64,000 nucleotides of DNA, taken from Bordetella ansorpii. GTDB lineage: Bacteria > Pseudomonadota > Gammaproteobacteria > Burkholderiales > Burkholderiaceae_B. Location of the stretch: positions 992,001 to 1,056,000 of the forward strand of contig NZ_FKIF01000007.1 in assembly GCF_900078705.1 (NCBI RefSeq), written 5' to 3'. Shown one piece after another: positions 45,173 to 55,764 of this stretch (its first letter is position 1; the number at the start of each line of letters is the position of its first letter). Both the position numbers and the translations under genes were made by a program. The notes beneath the pieces are model-generated. The model was given only the letters and a program-made list of their open reading frames with translations, did no database searches and was not told where the DNA came from.

Positions 45173-45904
45173 TCAGTTGCGGCGCGGCGCCGCCTTCTTG
45201 CCCACGCGCTCCTGTTCGGCCTGCAGTTCGTCGATCTGGCGCTGCAGCGCGCGCAACTGGGCACGCGTGTCCTGGCGCTGTTCGGCCAGCGCATCGCGCT
45301 CCTGGCGCAATTGGGCCTGGCGATCGGCGACCACCTGTTCCTGCTGCTGGCGCAGGGCCTGGTCGGCCCGCAACACGCTCAGTTGGCGGCTACGCTCGGC
45401 CAGTTGCTTCTCGGCGTTGCCGTTCTCGGCCTGCAGGCGGATGCGCTGCAGATCGACGGCGGCCAAATCGGCGGCCTGTTCGACGAACGCGCGGTAGGTC
45501 GCTTCGGCCTGCGGCTGCGAGACCGTTTTCACCACACGCCAGAAATCACGCTGTTGGAACAACGCGACGTAATACTGCATGTCGTCCGCCTTGAACAACA
45601 GGCTGGCGCCATAACTGCCGTTGTAGGTGGTGCGCAGTTCGGTCACCTGGCGGTTCTGGATCAGGCCCTGCAGTTCGGCGACCGTGGTCGGTGCGGCGGG
45701 CGGTTCGGCGGCGGCCGAAGGTGCTGGCGTCGGAGGAGCCGGCGGTGTCACCGGCGCCGAGGCGGCTTTATTGTCGGTCTCGACCTGCTTGACCACGGGT
45801 TGCGGCTCGCTTTGCTGCTTGGCGCCGGCGCAGGCCGCAAGGCTTGCAAGCGCCGCGCAGCTCATGGCCAGACGCAAGGAGGGACCGAGTTGTTGGATAT
45901 TCAT
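45173..45904 (-). CDS. DUF2968-type lipoprotein with C-terminal coiled coil
   Basis: The 243-residue protein has a lipoprotein signal ending SLAAC (Cys25). A Pro/Ala-rich linker (about 45-75) follows, then a small alpha/beta domain (VAELQGLIQNRQVTELRTTYNGSYGASLLF...QQRDFWRVVKT) typical of DUF2968, and a long C-terminal coiled coil (about 150-235) dense in Gln, Arg and Glu. It is anchored to a membrane in the periplasm; its role is unknown. GAGGA upstream supports the ATG, and a sigma-70-type promoter (45931-45959) precedes it, so it is transcribed separately from the tad operon. Confidence 0.8.
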   Translation of the reverse strand: MNIQQLGPSLRLAMSCAALASLAACAGAKQQSEPQPVVKQVETDNKAASAPVTPPAPPTPAPSAAAEPPAAPTTVAELQGLIQNRQVTELRTTYNGSYGASLLFKADDMQYYVALFQQRDFWRVVKTVSQPQAEATYRAFVEQAADLAAVDLQRIRLQAENGNAEKQLAERSRQLSVLRADQALRQQQEQVVADRQAQLRQERDALAEQRQDTRAQLRALQRQIDELQAEQERVGKKAAPRRN

Positions 45905-45930
45905 GCCTTCCTCTTAGCAATAATCCTTTA

Positions 45931-45959
45931 ACTATAGCAACTTAATACTATATTTCTAA
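45931..45959 (-). promoter_or_regulatory. sigma-70 promoter of the DUF2968 lipoprotein gene
   Basis: On the minus strand TTAGAA (45959-45954) and TATAGT (45936-45931) are separated by 17 bases in an AT-rich patch, with the predicted start about 20 bases before the ATG. It nearly abuts the plus-strand sigma-54 promoter at 45966-45982. Confidence 0.6.
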
Positions 45960-45965
45960 TCCGTA

Positions 45966-45982
45966 TTGGCACGGATTTTGCA
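45966..45982 (+). promoter_or_regulatory. consensus sigma-54 (-24/-12) promoter reading antisense to the activator gene
   Basis: TTGGCACGGATTTTGCA matches the sigma-54 consensus YTGGCACGNNNNTTGCA at every defined base, with GG (45968-45969) and GC (45980-45981) exactly ten bases apart. It is intergenic and faces right, so its transcript would start near 45993 and run antisense into the sigma-54 activator gene. AATCCGT/ACGGATT (45958-45964/45971-45977) overlaps it. Confidence 0.75.
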
Positions 45983-45994
45983 GAAAAGACGCGC

Positions 45995-47392
45995 TCAGAG
46001 CTCGGTCACTCCGTCCGCGGTCTCGGCCAGGGCTTCGCCCAGCCGCAATTTACGCATTTTTTCCCATAGCACCTTGCGGCTGATTCCCAACTGATGGGCC
46101 GTATCCTGCCGGCGCCAGCCATTGGCTTCCAGCGCGGCGAGTATACGCTCCCGCTCGGCTTTTTCGGCGGGGCCGAGCGCCGCGGGCGCGGGCTCCAGCG
46201 CGGCGCAGGGCGCGGCAAGGGCCTGCTGGTGCCGGTCCAGGATCTGTTCGAGGCGGTCGCGGCTCCACTCTCCCAACTGGCGGCGCACGATGGCCACGCG
46301 CTCGGCCAGATTCGACAACTCGCGCACATTGCCGGGGAATCGCAGTCCGGCCACGCGCTGCAACAGCCAATCGGGCGGATTATCGTCACCCGCGCCCTGC
46401 TGGGCCAGCAGCGACGTGAAAATCGCGATTTTCTCCTGCGGACCGCGTTCTTCCAGATTGGGAATACGCAGTTCGATCACCGCCAGGCGGTAATAGAGAT
46501 CGGCGCGGAACTCGCCCCGGGCCACCAGGCCGCGCAGGTCCTTGTTGGTGGCCGCCACCAGGCGGAACTCCACCGGCACTTCCATCGTCGAGCCCAGCCG
46601 CGTCACCGTGTTCTGCTCCAGCACGCGCAGCAGCTTCACCTGCTGGTAGAGCGGCAGATCGCCGATTTCGTCCAGGAACAGGGTGCCGCCGCTGGCCTGC
46701 TCGAAATACCCCTTGTGCGCGCCCACCGCGCCGGTGAACGCGCCCTTGGCGTGACCGAAGAAATGTGCCTCGAACAGCCCTTCCGGAATGGCGCCGCAAT
46801 TGACCGCCACGAATGGCCCGCGCGACCAGGACGACTCGTCGTGCAGCAGGCGCGCGATGCGCTCCTTGCCCACCCCGGTCTCGCCGTTGACCATCACGTT
46901 GGCGCGGCAGTCGGCGAACATGCGGGCCTCGTTCAGCATGTCGCGCATCACGGCCGACACCGCCACCAGCGTCGGCGTGGGGCGCTGTTCGGGCATGCTG
47001 GCGGCCCGGGCCACGCCGGCCAGGCGGAACAGCAGGCGCCGCAACTCGGCGCCGTTGAACGACAGCGGCAACGTGTACGAGTAAGCGGGCGCGTAATAGC
47101 GCGGATCGGGATTGCGGTCTTCCGAGGCCACCCAGATCACCGGAATGCCCTGTGCGGCCAGCCAGTCGAAACCCGAGAAACGCGAGTCGCTCATCACGGT
47201 GACGGACACCAGCGCGACGGCCGGCCGCGCGGCGTCGCGCTGCGGCGCAATGCCGCTGGCGGCATCGAAGTGCACGATGGTGGCGTCGTACCCCGCCAGG
47301 AAGCGCTCGGCGCGAAAGGCGATGTCCGAAGCGCCTTCCCACACGTACACGTCCAGGCCGTCGACGCCCTGCGGGTTGATGGCCTCGGTCAT
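45995..47392 (-). CDS. sigma-54-dependent transcriptional activator (tad-linked)
   Basis: The 465-residue enhancer-binding protein has an N-terminal domain (about 1-135) that resembles a response-regulator fold but without a convincing phosphoacceptor pattern, then the AAA+ core. Walker A is GETGVGKE (170-177), the sigma-54 contact loop is GAFTGA (217-222) and Walker B is LFLDE (238-242). A FIS-type HTH ([20 protein letters not shown]) closes the protein. It remodels sigma-54 holoenzyme at -24/-12 promoters. It lies 21 bases after tadG as the last gene of the pilus operon. Its targets may include the promoters at 62536-62552 and 45966-45982 (inferred). Confidence 0.93.
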   Translation of the reverse strand: MTEAINPQGVDGLDVYVWEGASDIAFRAERFLAGYDATIVHFDAASGIAPQRDAARPAVALVSVTVMSDSRFSGFDWLAAQGIPVIWVASEDRNPDPRYYAPAYSYTLPLSFNGAELRRLLFRLAGVARAASMPEQRPTPTLVAVSAVMRDMLNEARMFADCRANVMVNGETGVGKERIARLLHDESSWSRGPFVAVNCGAIPEGLFEAHFFGHAKGAFTGAVGAHKGYFEQASGGTLFLDEIGDLPLYQQVKLLRVLEQNTVTRLGSTMEVPVEFRLVAATNKDLRGLVARGEFRADLYYRLAVIELRIPNLEERGPQEKIAIFTSLLAQQGAGDDNPPDWLLQRVAGLRFPGNVRELSNLAERVAIVRRQLGEWSRDRLEQILDRHQQALAAPCAALEPAPAALGPAEKAERERILAALEANGWRRQDTAHQLGISRKVLWEKMRKLRLGEALAETADGVTEL

Positions 47393-47413
47393 GCGCCGCG
47401 CCCACCGCGCGTG

Positions 47414-49618
47414 TCAATAAACAAGCTGCACCTCATTGCCGTTGCATTGCAGGGACATCAACTTGACGTCGGTCTGGCCGACCTGCAGTCCGATGACGTT
47501 CTCGACCACTGGTTTGATGATGCTCGTACCGATACTGTTCAACGGTTGCTGCAGCGCGCCCAGCACCAGGCCGGCCAGGGCGACCACGGCGTTGGGGGGA
47601 TTGCCCACGGCGGGCGCGCTGGCGTTCTGCGCCAGGGTATTGGACAGCGTATTGATGCAGCCGGCCTGGGACCCCGTCAGCGCCGACGAGCACGGCCCCA
47701 GGCCCAACGCCTCCGTCACCTGGGTCAGCGTACTGCCCACCGTGCCGAGCAGGCCGCCCACGATGCCGCCCACATTGCCGACCAGGCCCGCGACGTTCAG
47801 CGTGACCAGATTGCCCACCAGCCCCAGCGTATTGGACGTCAGGCCGCCCAGGAAGCCGCCCAGGCCCGAGGTGGAAGCCGAGATGGCCTGCAGCGCGGCC
47901 TGCTGCCGCTGCCCGCGGCACGCGGCGGCGGAAGACGAGATGCCGTCCGCGTTGCATGGGTACTGCATGGCGGTGTCCTGCCAATACTTGGTGGCCAGTT
48001 GGTTGCGCAGCTGCGTGTTCTGCGCGCCGCTGAGGTTCTGTCCGCCCTGCAGGCTGCTGCCCAGCAGGGCGGACAGCAGCGCGTCGGTCACGTTCTTCAA
48101 GGTGTCGCCGATCAACAGCGGATTGCCCGTGGCCGGAATCTGCCGGGTCTGGCCCACGTAGAAATCGGCCGACCCGTTGGCGGGCAACGCCTCCACGGCC
48201 AGCTTGGTGTTCAGCGTGGCCAGATTGACACCGCCCAGAATGCCGAGCTGCAGCATCTGCTTGTTGGTCAGCCCCTGGTCGCAACTGGCGGAGGTCGAGA
48301 ACGGCCAGTTGGCCCCCGCACCCGCTGGCGGGCCGCCGACGCAGACCTTCAGGATGGAGGACTGCACCGCGATGTTGGCCAGATCGCGATCGGACGAATC
48401 GCGCGCCTGGCACAGGCTCTGCAGGATGCCCTTGCCGTCCACCAGATCGACCACGATGGGCAGGTCGAGGTTCAGGTTGATCAGTCCGCCGAGCAACGAC
48501 GGCGTATTGACCTTGATGGGCACGTACAGCCGGACCTGCGCGGTGTACGCGGTGGCGCCCACGCCGCCGATGGCGATCGACGGCGGTTCGATCACGCTGA
48601 ACTGCGGCCTGACCGAGATACCCAGGAAATCGAATGACAGCGTGGAGGCGATGGCGTGCCCGCCGGTGCCGACGCCGATGGCCGTGCCGATCAGGTCCAG
48701 CACGTTCACTTCGGCGTTCAAGGCCGCCTGGGCGGTGGGCGCGACGATTTTCGTGAACAGGCTGGAGGCGCGGCCATCCTGGTTGGAGCCCAGTTGCACC
48801 TGGAGATTGCTCACGCCCAACTGGGTCTGGATGGCGTTCAGCAATCCAACGTTGGCCGCCAGCAACTCGCCGTGGCCGGCCACGGTCACCGCCGCATCCA
48901 GCAGCGCGCTCAGCGGACGGGTCTGCGCCGCCAGCAACTGGTTGAGGTCGGCCACGGAGATATTGGCGGGCACGTCGATGCCCAACTGGTTCAAGAGGCC
49001 GGCGGGCGTGATTTTCACGTTGGCCAGCCCCGAGTCATACCCCACCAGCGCGGTGCCCGCGATGTTCAGGCCCACCCCGCGCAGCAGGTTCGTCAGCACC
49101 GCGCCGTTCTCGGCGGTGGCCAGGCGGGTGCCGACCGAGAAGGCCGCGATGGGTTCGGCGGGACGCGCGCCGACCGCCTCGGCGTATAGCGTGACCCCCT
49201 CCGTGAACGGGAACAGGGACGGCGCGGTGGTGGACAGATTGATGCTGACCGCGTTGTAGCGTTCGCCGGCGCCGATGTCGGCGCTTCGGATGTAGCGTGG
49301 CGCCAGCGCGGCGTTCTTGCCGTCCCAGCGCACGCAGGCGACCTGGGGCGTGCCCACGTCCCGCATGTTGGCCGTGATGGCGGAACGCGCGGCCGTGACG
49401 GCCGCGGCGCATTCCGTCGCCCCGCCGCCCGCCAGCACCTGGGCCGCCGTCAACGCCGCCATGTCCACCGTCTTCTGCAACTCGCGCTTCAGGTAGAACG
49501 CATAGCCCAACTGCACGCCCCACAACAGCACCATTCCCAGCAGGATCGCCATCGCGGCGGGAATGAGGATCGAGCCGCGCTGGCGGCGCGGCAGGCGTGG
49601 GAAGCGCATGTGCGGCAT
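47414..49618 (-). CDS. tadG: TadG-like pilus assembly protein
   Basis: The 734-residue protein starts with PRRQRGSILIPAAMAILLGMVLLWGVQLGYAF, the TadG/TadE-type N-terminal segment with one membrane helix (about 15-38). The KRELQKTVDMAALTAAQVL helix typical of TadG pilus proteins follows. The rest is periplasmic. Residues about 590-660 are a Gly/Leu/Val-rich repeat (LGGFLGGLTSN...LVGNVGGIVGGLLGTVG) that is unusual and resembles the lipoprotein at 62617-64000. The ATG at 49618 has AGGAG ten bases upstream. It is in the tad operon between DUF3613 and the sigma-54 activator genes. Confidence 0.85.
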   Translation of the reverse strand: MPHMRFPRLPRRQRGSILIPAAMAILLGMVLLWGVQLGYAFYLKRELQKTVDMAALTAAQVLAGGGATECAAAVTAARSAITANMRDVGTPQVACVRWDGKNAALAPRYIRSADIGAGERYNAVSINLSTTAPSLFPFTEGVTLYAEAVGARPAEPIAAFSVGTRLATAENGAVLTNLLRGVGLNIAGTALVGYDSGLANVKITPAGLLNQLGIDVPANISVADLNQLLAAQTRPLSALLDAAVTVAGHGELLAANVGLLNAIQTQLGVSNLQVQLGSNQDGRASSLFTKIVAPTAQAALNAEVNVLDLIGTAIGVGTGGHAIASTLSFDFLGISVRPQFSVIEPPSIAIGGVGATAYTAQVRLYVPIKVNTPSLLGGLINLNLDLPIVVDLVDGKGILQSLCQARDSSDRDLANIAVQSSILKVCVGGPPAGAGANWPFSTSASCDQGLTNKQMLQLGILGGVNLATLNTKLAVEALPANGSADFYVGQTRQIPATGNPLLIGDTLKNVTDALLSALLGSSLQGGQNLSGAQNTQLRNQLATKYWQDTAMQYPCNADGISSSAAACRGQRQQAALQAISASTSGLGGFLGGLTSNTLGLVGNLVTLNVAGLVGNVGGIVGGLLGTVGSTLTQVTEALGLGPCSSALTGSQAGCINTLSNTLAQNASAPAVGNPPNAVVALAGLVLGALQQPLNSIGTSIIKPVVENVIGLQVGQTDVKLMSLQCNGNEVQLVY

Positions 49619-49642
49619 GATGAGGCGTCTCCTCGTGCGGCC

Positions 49643-50122
49643 TTATTGGGACAGGCCGCCAGAACCGCCGCTCTTGGAGACGCGCTCGCCGAACCACTGC
49701 GGGATCGGGTGCTCGAAGCTCTTCATGTAGCGGTTCCAGGCGGCAGTGGCAACCGGACCTTGCAGCGGCTGGCCCGGCCCCGCCCGCAGGCCGGCGGCCT
49801 GCAGGCCGACCAGTCCGCGCGTGATGTCGCCGAACTGCTCTTCGCGAGGAGCCTCCTGCGCGGCCGGCGTGGCGGATGGCGCGGCCTGGGCCACGGCGGC
49901 GGACGCAGCCGCCGGCGCAGCCGCGGCGGGCGCCGCCGCCTCCTGCACCTGGCGCACCACCGGACGACCCGCGGGCGTCTGGCCGGCCGGCGCGACCGGT
50001 TGCGCCTGTGCCACGGGCGGCGTTGCCGCCGTCCCGGTCACAGGCTGCTGCTGCGCGGCTGCGCCGCCGGCGGCCAGCAGACCGATCGCCGCCAGCAGGG
50101 ATACACGGAGGGGGGGGTGCAT
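49643..50122 (-). CDS. DUF3613 protein of the tad locus
   Basis: The 159-residue secreted protein has a signal peptide (HPPLRVSLLAAIGLLAAGGAAA-QQQP), then about 70 residues of Pro/Ala/Gln-rich linker, and a conserved C-terminal domain (GDITRGLVGLQAAGLRAG...MKSFEHPIPQWF) that I recognise as DUF3613, found in betaproteobacterial tad loci. The ATG at 50122 has AGGAG six bases upstream; an earlier ATG at 50149 would bury the signal peptide. Role unknown; the linker and position suggest a periplasmic pilus-assembly accessory. Confidence 0.8.
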   Translation of the reverse strand: MHPPLRVSLLAAIGLLAAGGAAAQQQPVTGTAATPPVAQAQPVAPAGQTPAGRPVVRQVQEAAAPAAAAPAAASAAVAQAAPSATPAAQEAPREEQFGDITRGLVGLQAAGLRAGPGQPLQGPVATAAWNRYMKSFEHPIPQWFGERVSKSGGSGGLSQ

Positions 50123-50145
50123 GATCGTCTCCTGGAATCGGGTGG

Positions 50146-51108
50146 TCATTGCGTGACGGGCGGATTGCCGAAACTGTTCATCACCGGCCCCTGGCGGCTG
50201 AGCACGGGCATGACCATGCCGTCCCGCCGGTCCATCGACGCGGTGGAGCGCGGCGCAGGTGGCGCCAGGGCCGCTTCCGCCGTTGCCTCGGCGGCGGACG
50301 TATTGCGCACGACCGGACGTCCCGCGGCGGAGGCCGCAGCCGGCGCGGCCGAGGCAACGGGCGTGGCGGCAGGCGCGCGAACCTGCGCGGCCAGCTGCTG
50401 CACCTGATGGCGCGCTTCGTTGCCGAGATTGGCCCGGTCCATGACCTGCCGCGCGCCGGCAGGGTCGCCCTCGACCAGCAGCAGCAGCGCCAGATTGGCC
50501 AGGATCTTCGCATTGCCGGGCGCCAGTTCGGCGGCCTGGCCCAGCGGCACGCGCGCCTGCCGGGAATCGCCCGCGCGCAGCAACGCGTAACCCAGGTCGC
50601 TGAGATACTGCGCATCGGTGGGCCGCAGTTGCGCGGCGCGGCGCAGATGCTGCGCGGCCTGTCCGAAATCGCCCTGCATGCCGGCCAACAGTCCCAGGCC
50701 ATGCCAGGCGCGAGCCGCCTCCGGCCCGCTGGTCAGCGCGCGATAGGCCTGCTCGCTGGCCTGTGGCTGCCCGGTCTTGCGCAGCGCGTCGGCGCGCATG
50801 GCGGACGCCTCGGGGACATCGCCGAAGGTCTGCCGATAGGCATCCAGATAAGCCAGCGACGCGAAGAAACGGCCCTCTTCCTGTTCCTTGCGGATCAGGG
50901 ACAGCGCCATCTGGGGACGCGACGCGGCGCGCTGGCTGGCGGCGTCGTCTTCCATGCGCGCCATGGCCTGCTCTTCTTCCTGCTGCCGCATCAGTTGGCG
51001 CGCACTCTCCGCCCGGTTGGCCTGGCAACCGGGCAGCACGAGCGCCGCGGCCAGGGCAAGCAACGCCACCCGTCCCTTGCGGACATCGGAAAACATCCTC
51101 TGCATCAT
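50146..51108 (-). CDS. tadD: TadD tetratricopeptide lipoprotein
   Basis: The 320-residue lipoprotein (LVLPGC, Cys28) carries TPR-like helical repeats from about 70 to 240, for instance ARAWHGLGLLAGMQGDFGQAAQHLRRAAQLRP and AQYLSDLGYALLRAGDSRQARVPLGQAAELAP. A Pro/Ala-rich C-terminal tail follows. TadD proteins are thought to be pilotins or scaffolds for the Tad secretin. Its tandem ATG overlaps the tadC stop (ATGATG), so the two are translationally coupled. Confidence 0.9.
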   Translation of the reverse strand: MMQRMFSDVRKGRVALLALAAALVLPGCQANRAESARQLMRQQEEEQAMARMEDDAASQRAASRPQMALSLIRKEQEEGRFFASLAYLDAYRQTFGDVPEASAMRADALRKTGQPQASEQAYRALTSGPEAARAWHGLGLLAGMQGDFGQAAQHLRRAAQLRPTDAQYLSDLGYALLRAGDSRQARVPLGQAAELAPGNAKILANLALLLLVEGDPAGARQVMDRANLGNEARHQVQQLAAQVRAPAATPVASAAPAAASAAGRPVVRNTSAAEATAEAALAPPAPRSTASMDRRDGMVMPVLSRQGPVMNSFGNPPVTQ

Positions 51109-52097
51109 CCCCCTCCCGACACGCGCGACAGGCCGCGCAACAACGCGACGAAACCCGATCCGCCCGTGATGATGATCAACGCTGGCAGCAGCGTGATCAC
51201 CATCACGCCGGTCATCTTCACCGTCATGCGGGCCACGCGCGCTTTCAGATCCAGCTTGCGGCGCTCGCGCACGCGTTCGCCGAACCGCGCCAGCGGTTCC
51301 TGCACCGCGCCGCCATGCTTGTCGACCTGCACGATCAGGCGGCAGATGGCCGCCAGGTCGTCGTTATCGAAACCTTGCGCCAGGCGCGCCAGCGACTGAT
51401 CGCGGGTGCGGCCGCGTGCGTACTGGTCGATGGCGGCCTTCAATTCGAGCCCCAGCACCGGCAGCGTGGAGCGGAAATCGGTCACCAGGATGTGCAGGGT
51501 CTGGTCGATGGAAAGTCCGACGCCCTGCAGCAGCCGGATCAGGTCGATCAGCAGGGGAAGCTCTTCCTCGGCGCACTCCTTGCGGCGCGAGACCCGGCGC
51601 TTGAGCCACCACTTGGGCGCCATCCAGCCCAGGGCGAAACCGATGAAGGCCACGCACAGTTCCATCGCCAGCGACAGGCTGGAAAAGCCCGCACTGGCGG
51701 CCAGCCACAGGCCCAAGGGCAGCACGATGGCGCAGACGAAGCGGCCGAAGACGAACAACGCGCGCGCCCGCGCCCCGTCCTCGAATCCAGCCAGCTCCAC
51801 CAGCCTGCGGTCTTCCGCGTCCAGCAAGGACTGGCCCATGCGGCCGGTGCCGAGCTTCTGGCCGGCCTGCTCGGCCTTGCTGGCCATGGCCGCCACGCGT
51901 CCCACCGGCACCTCGGCCGCCAGCGCCGGCTGGCCCTCGCGCGCGGCCAGGGCACGCTCGACCACCTGCCGGCTGCGGTCCTGCCGGCCCGCCCGCACCA
52001 CGATGGCGACGGTCAGCCCGATCATCAGCGCCATCACGGCCAGCAGGCCGCCGATCAGGTAGGTGCGCAACGTCGCGTCGTTCAGCACACTGTCCAT
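51105..52097 (-). CDS. tadC: TadC inner-membrane platform protein
   Basis: The 330-residue protein has membrane segments near 12-34, 105-145 and 300-325. Its cytoplasmic T2SSF domain contains ECAEEELPLLIDLIRLLQGVGLSIDQTLHIL, the family signature. With TadB it forms the inner-membrane platform on which the TadA ATPase acts. The ATG at 52097 gives MDSVLNDATLRTYLIGG; longer frames are shadows of tadB. Its stop overlaps the tadD start and its start lies 8 bases after tadB. Confidence 0.92.
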   Translation of the reverse strand: MDSVLNDATLRTYLIGGLLAVMALMIGLTVAIVVRAGRQDRSRQVVERALAAREGQPALAAEVPVGRVAAMASKAEQAGQKLGTGRMGQSLLDAEDRRLVELAGFEDGARARALFVFGRFVCAIVLPLGLWLAASAGFSSLSLAMELCVAFIGFALGWMAPKWWLKRRVSRRKECAEEELPLLIDLIRLLQGVGLSIDQTLHILVTDFRSTLPVLGLELKAAIDQYARGRTRDQSLARLAQGFDNDDLAAICRLIVQVDKHGGAVQEPLARFGERVRERRKLDLKARVARMTVKMTGVMVITLLPALIIITGGSGFVALLRGLSRVSGGG

Positions 52098-52105
52098 CGC
52101 CGCCC

Positions 52106-53028
52106 CTACACCGCTCGCGCCATGCGATACAGCCAATACGAACCGCCGATCTGCAGGCCGGCGGCCACCAGCAGCATCCGGAACCCCAGCGGATCGTTCC
52201 ACATCCCCACGAACAGCGCGTTGTTGAAGGTGATGATGAACAAGCCCAGCCCGATCGGCAGCAGCGCCAGGATCCAGGCCGACAGACGGATCTCCGCCGA
52301 CAGCGCGGTCAACTCATCGCGTGCGTGCTCCAGGTCGCGCATGAAGCCCGCCATGCGTTCCAGCACCTGGTCGCTGCGGCCGCCGAAGCGCAGGGCCAGC
52401 GAGATCACCGCCGAGACCAGGAACAGTTCGCGCAGGCCGTACTGGCGCGACACCTGCAGCAGCGACGCATCCAGGTCCTTGCCGGAACGCGACAGGGCAT
52501 CGGCACGCTGCAGTACTTCGAGCAAGGGATCGTCGATGTTCGCCAGGCCGCCCTGGAACGCCGCATTCACGCTGTTGCCGATGGTGATCAGCCGCACGAC
52601 GGCATCCAGGAACGCCGGCAATTGCGAGACCATGCGCCGCTTGCGGCGATCCGCCTTGTACCAGATGCGGAAGTACGACAGCACGACCGTCAGGCCCAGC
52701 GCCGCGCCCGCGGAAAACCAGCCGCCGAACAGCCAGGCCAGCACGGGAATGACCACGACGGGCAGGATCAGCACGAGGTAGAAGCGCGCATCGGGCCGCA
52801 GCCCGGCCTGCAGGAGCAGGCGCGCCCACGCCCCGCCGCCCTGCGGCACGTAACGGCCCTCGAAGCCGGCGGAAGCCGCGCCTTCGGCGGCCGCGCGCGT
52901 CTCCAGCCGCTTGGTCAGGAATGCCGACTGCGCGGAATGACGGGCATCCGCGCCCGCGCGGCGCAGCAACAGGACCGCGCCGCCCAGCAGCAGCACCGAC
53001 ATCAGTACCAGGACCAGGGCCATGCCCA

Positions 53029-53029
<1 letters not shown>
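52106..53029 (-). CDS. tadB: TadB inner-membrane platform protein
   Basis: The 307-residue protein has an N-terminal membrane segment (2-23), a paired segment at about 83-118, the T2SSF-type cytoplasmic helices (RRKRRMVSQLPAFLDAVVRLITIGNSVNAAFQGGL) and C-terminal segments after about 245. It is the partner of TadC. Its ATG overlaps the tadA stop by one base (TGATG), so it is translated by coupling to tadA. Confidence 0.93.
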
Positions 53030-54402
<1,373 letters not shown>

Positions 54403-54417
54403 GATCGCGATCCCCGT

Positions 54418-55764
54418 TTATTCCGGTGCCATGCGTTTGTGGACTCCTGGCAGCCAGGTCGCCAGCCACCCGGACGACGAACGCGCGCCCGGCGAGGCCG
54501 TGCCGTCGGCCGCCATCAGGTGCTCGACCAATTGCTGCACGGCGCGCACGTACACGTCGCGCTCGGCCTGCTCATGCAGCAGATGGCCCTGATTCAGGCA
54601 AGCCATCAGCGGCAGCGTGCGGTCGGGCAGCGTGCCTGCCAGCTTCACGCCGAACCGCTCGGCGATCTGCACCGCCGTCATGCCATAACGCTCGTCATAG
54701 CGGTTCACCACCAGCTTCAGGGTGGACTTGTCGACGTGGTGGCGTTCGAGTTCGCGCATGGAATCCGCCAGCGCGACCAACGCGCTGACGCTCTGGTCCG
54801 TCACCAGCCAGACCTCTGCACAGGCGCGCGCCAGCTTGGCGACGAACTCCGGATCGGGGCAGCCGCCCGCGTCGGTCAGCAACATGCCGCAATGCTGGCG
54901 CAGGCGCTCGAACAGCATCAGCGAATCGGACGGCGATACCGAGCGCATCTGGGCCAGGTCGCGCGGCAAAGCGATGGCGCTGATGCCCGACGCGGTATGC
55001 GCCAGCGCGGAATTGAGCAGCGTGCCGTCCAGGCGATTCAGGTTGCGCACGCCTTCGGCGAAGTCGAAGTCGCTGCTGACGTTCAGGTACAGCAGGCAGT
55101 CGCCGATGGGATAGCCGAGGTCCAGCACGCCCACGCGGTCGGACAGCGGCAGTTGCGCAGCCATCACTTCGCCGGGCTTGGCGGGCTTGCCGGAAGGATC
55201 GCGATGGCGGCCCAGCGCCGATTGCGCCAGGCGTTCCTGCATCAGTCCCGCGGCATGGACGGCCAGCGTGCTGGTGCCCACGCCAGGCCGCGCGCCCACC
55301 AGCAACACGCTGCGCTGGCCGGCATGGCCAGGTTCGGACCGGCGCGCGGCGATCAGCCGCTGCACCACGCCGCGCACCTCCTCGGGCGACACCGACGGGT
55401 CGACGAAATCGCTGACGCCGGCGCGCAGCGCGGCGATGGCGCCATCGGGCTGGCTCACATAGCCCACGGCCACCCGCGGAATCGAAGGGGCCACGCGCGC
55501 AAGGATGCGCGCCAGATCGGCCGAGGCCAGCAGCCGGCCGGGATCGGAGGGATTCAAGGTGAAGTCCAGGAACGCGACCTGCGGGTTGATGTCCGCCAGG
55601 CGCTGGGCCAGCGTATCCACCGACGGCGACTCCTGCACCAGCAGGCCGAGATCGCCGATCGCCTGCCCCAGCTGCTGCGCCACGGTACTGTTACCGGAGC
55701 AGAACAGGAAGCAAGTGGCCTTGTCCAGGGCAACGCCTTCTCGGGCATGTGTTTTCATGGGCAT
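54418..55764 (-). CDS. tadZ: TadZ/CpaE-type localisation factor with degenerate P-loop
   Basis: The 448-residue protein has an N-terminal receiver-like domain (about 15-140, with VAFLDFTLNPSDPG) and a MinD/ParA-like domain after it. The expected P-loop reads GARPGVGTST (157-166), lacking the lysines of KGGxGKS/T, so ATP binding is probably weak or absent. Atypical P-loops occur in some TadZ/CpaE proteins. TadZ localises the pilus machine to the pole. The ATG at 55764 overlaps the rcpA stop (TGATG). Confidence 0.9.
   Translation of the reverse strand: MPMKTHAREGVALDKATCFLFCSGNSTVAQQLGQAIGDLGLLVQESPSVDTLAQRLADINPQVAFLDFTLNPSDPGRLLASADLARILARVAPSIPRVAVGYVSQPDGAIAALRAGVSDFVDPSVSPEEVRGVVQRLIAARRSEPGHAGQRSVLLVGARPGVGTSTLAVHAAGLMQERLAQSALGRHRDPSGKPAKPGEVMAAQLPLSDRVGVLDLGYPIGDCLLYLNVSSDFDFAEGVRNLNRLDGTLLNSALAHTASGISAIALPRDLAQMRSVSPSDSLMLFERLRQHCGMLLTDAGGCPDPEFVAKLARACAEVWLVTDQSVSALVALADSMRELERHHVDKSTLKLVVNRYDERYGMTAVQIAERFGVKLAGTLPDRTLPLMACLNQGHLLHEQAERDVYVRAVQQLVEHLMAADGTASPGARSSSGWLATWLPGVHKRMAPE

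Noticed and set aside
48407-48423. CTGGCACAGGCTCTGCA, a sigma-54-like match on the plus strand
   Set aside because: It lies inside the tadG coding sequence, where the bases are explained by the protein (SLCQAR). It has two mismatches and no gene follows in that direction.
46094-48637. 847-codon frame on the plus strand, downstream of the sigma-54 promoter at 45966
   Set aside because: It lies opposite the activator and tadG, both well supported, and shows the same low-complexity shadow composition with no RBS. The promoter more likely gives a non-coding antisense RNA, if anything.
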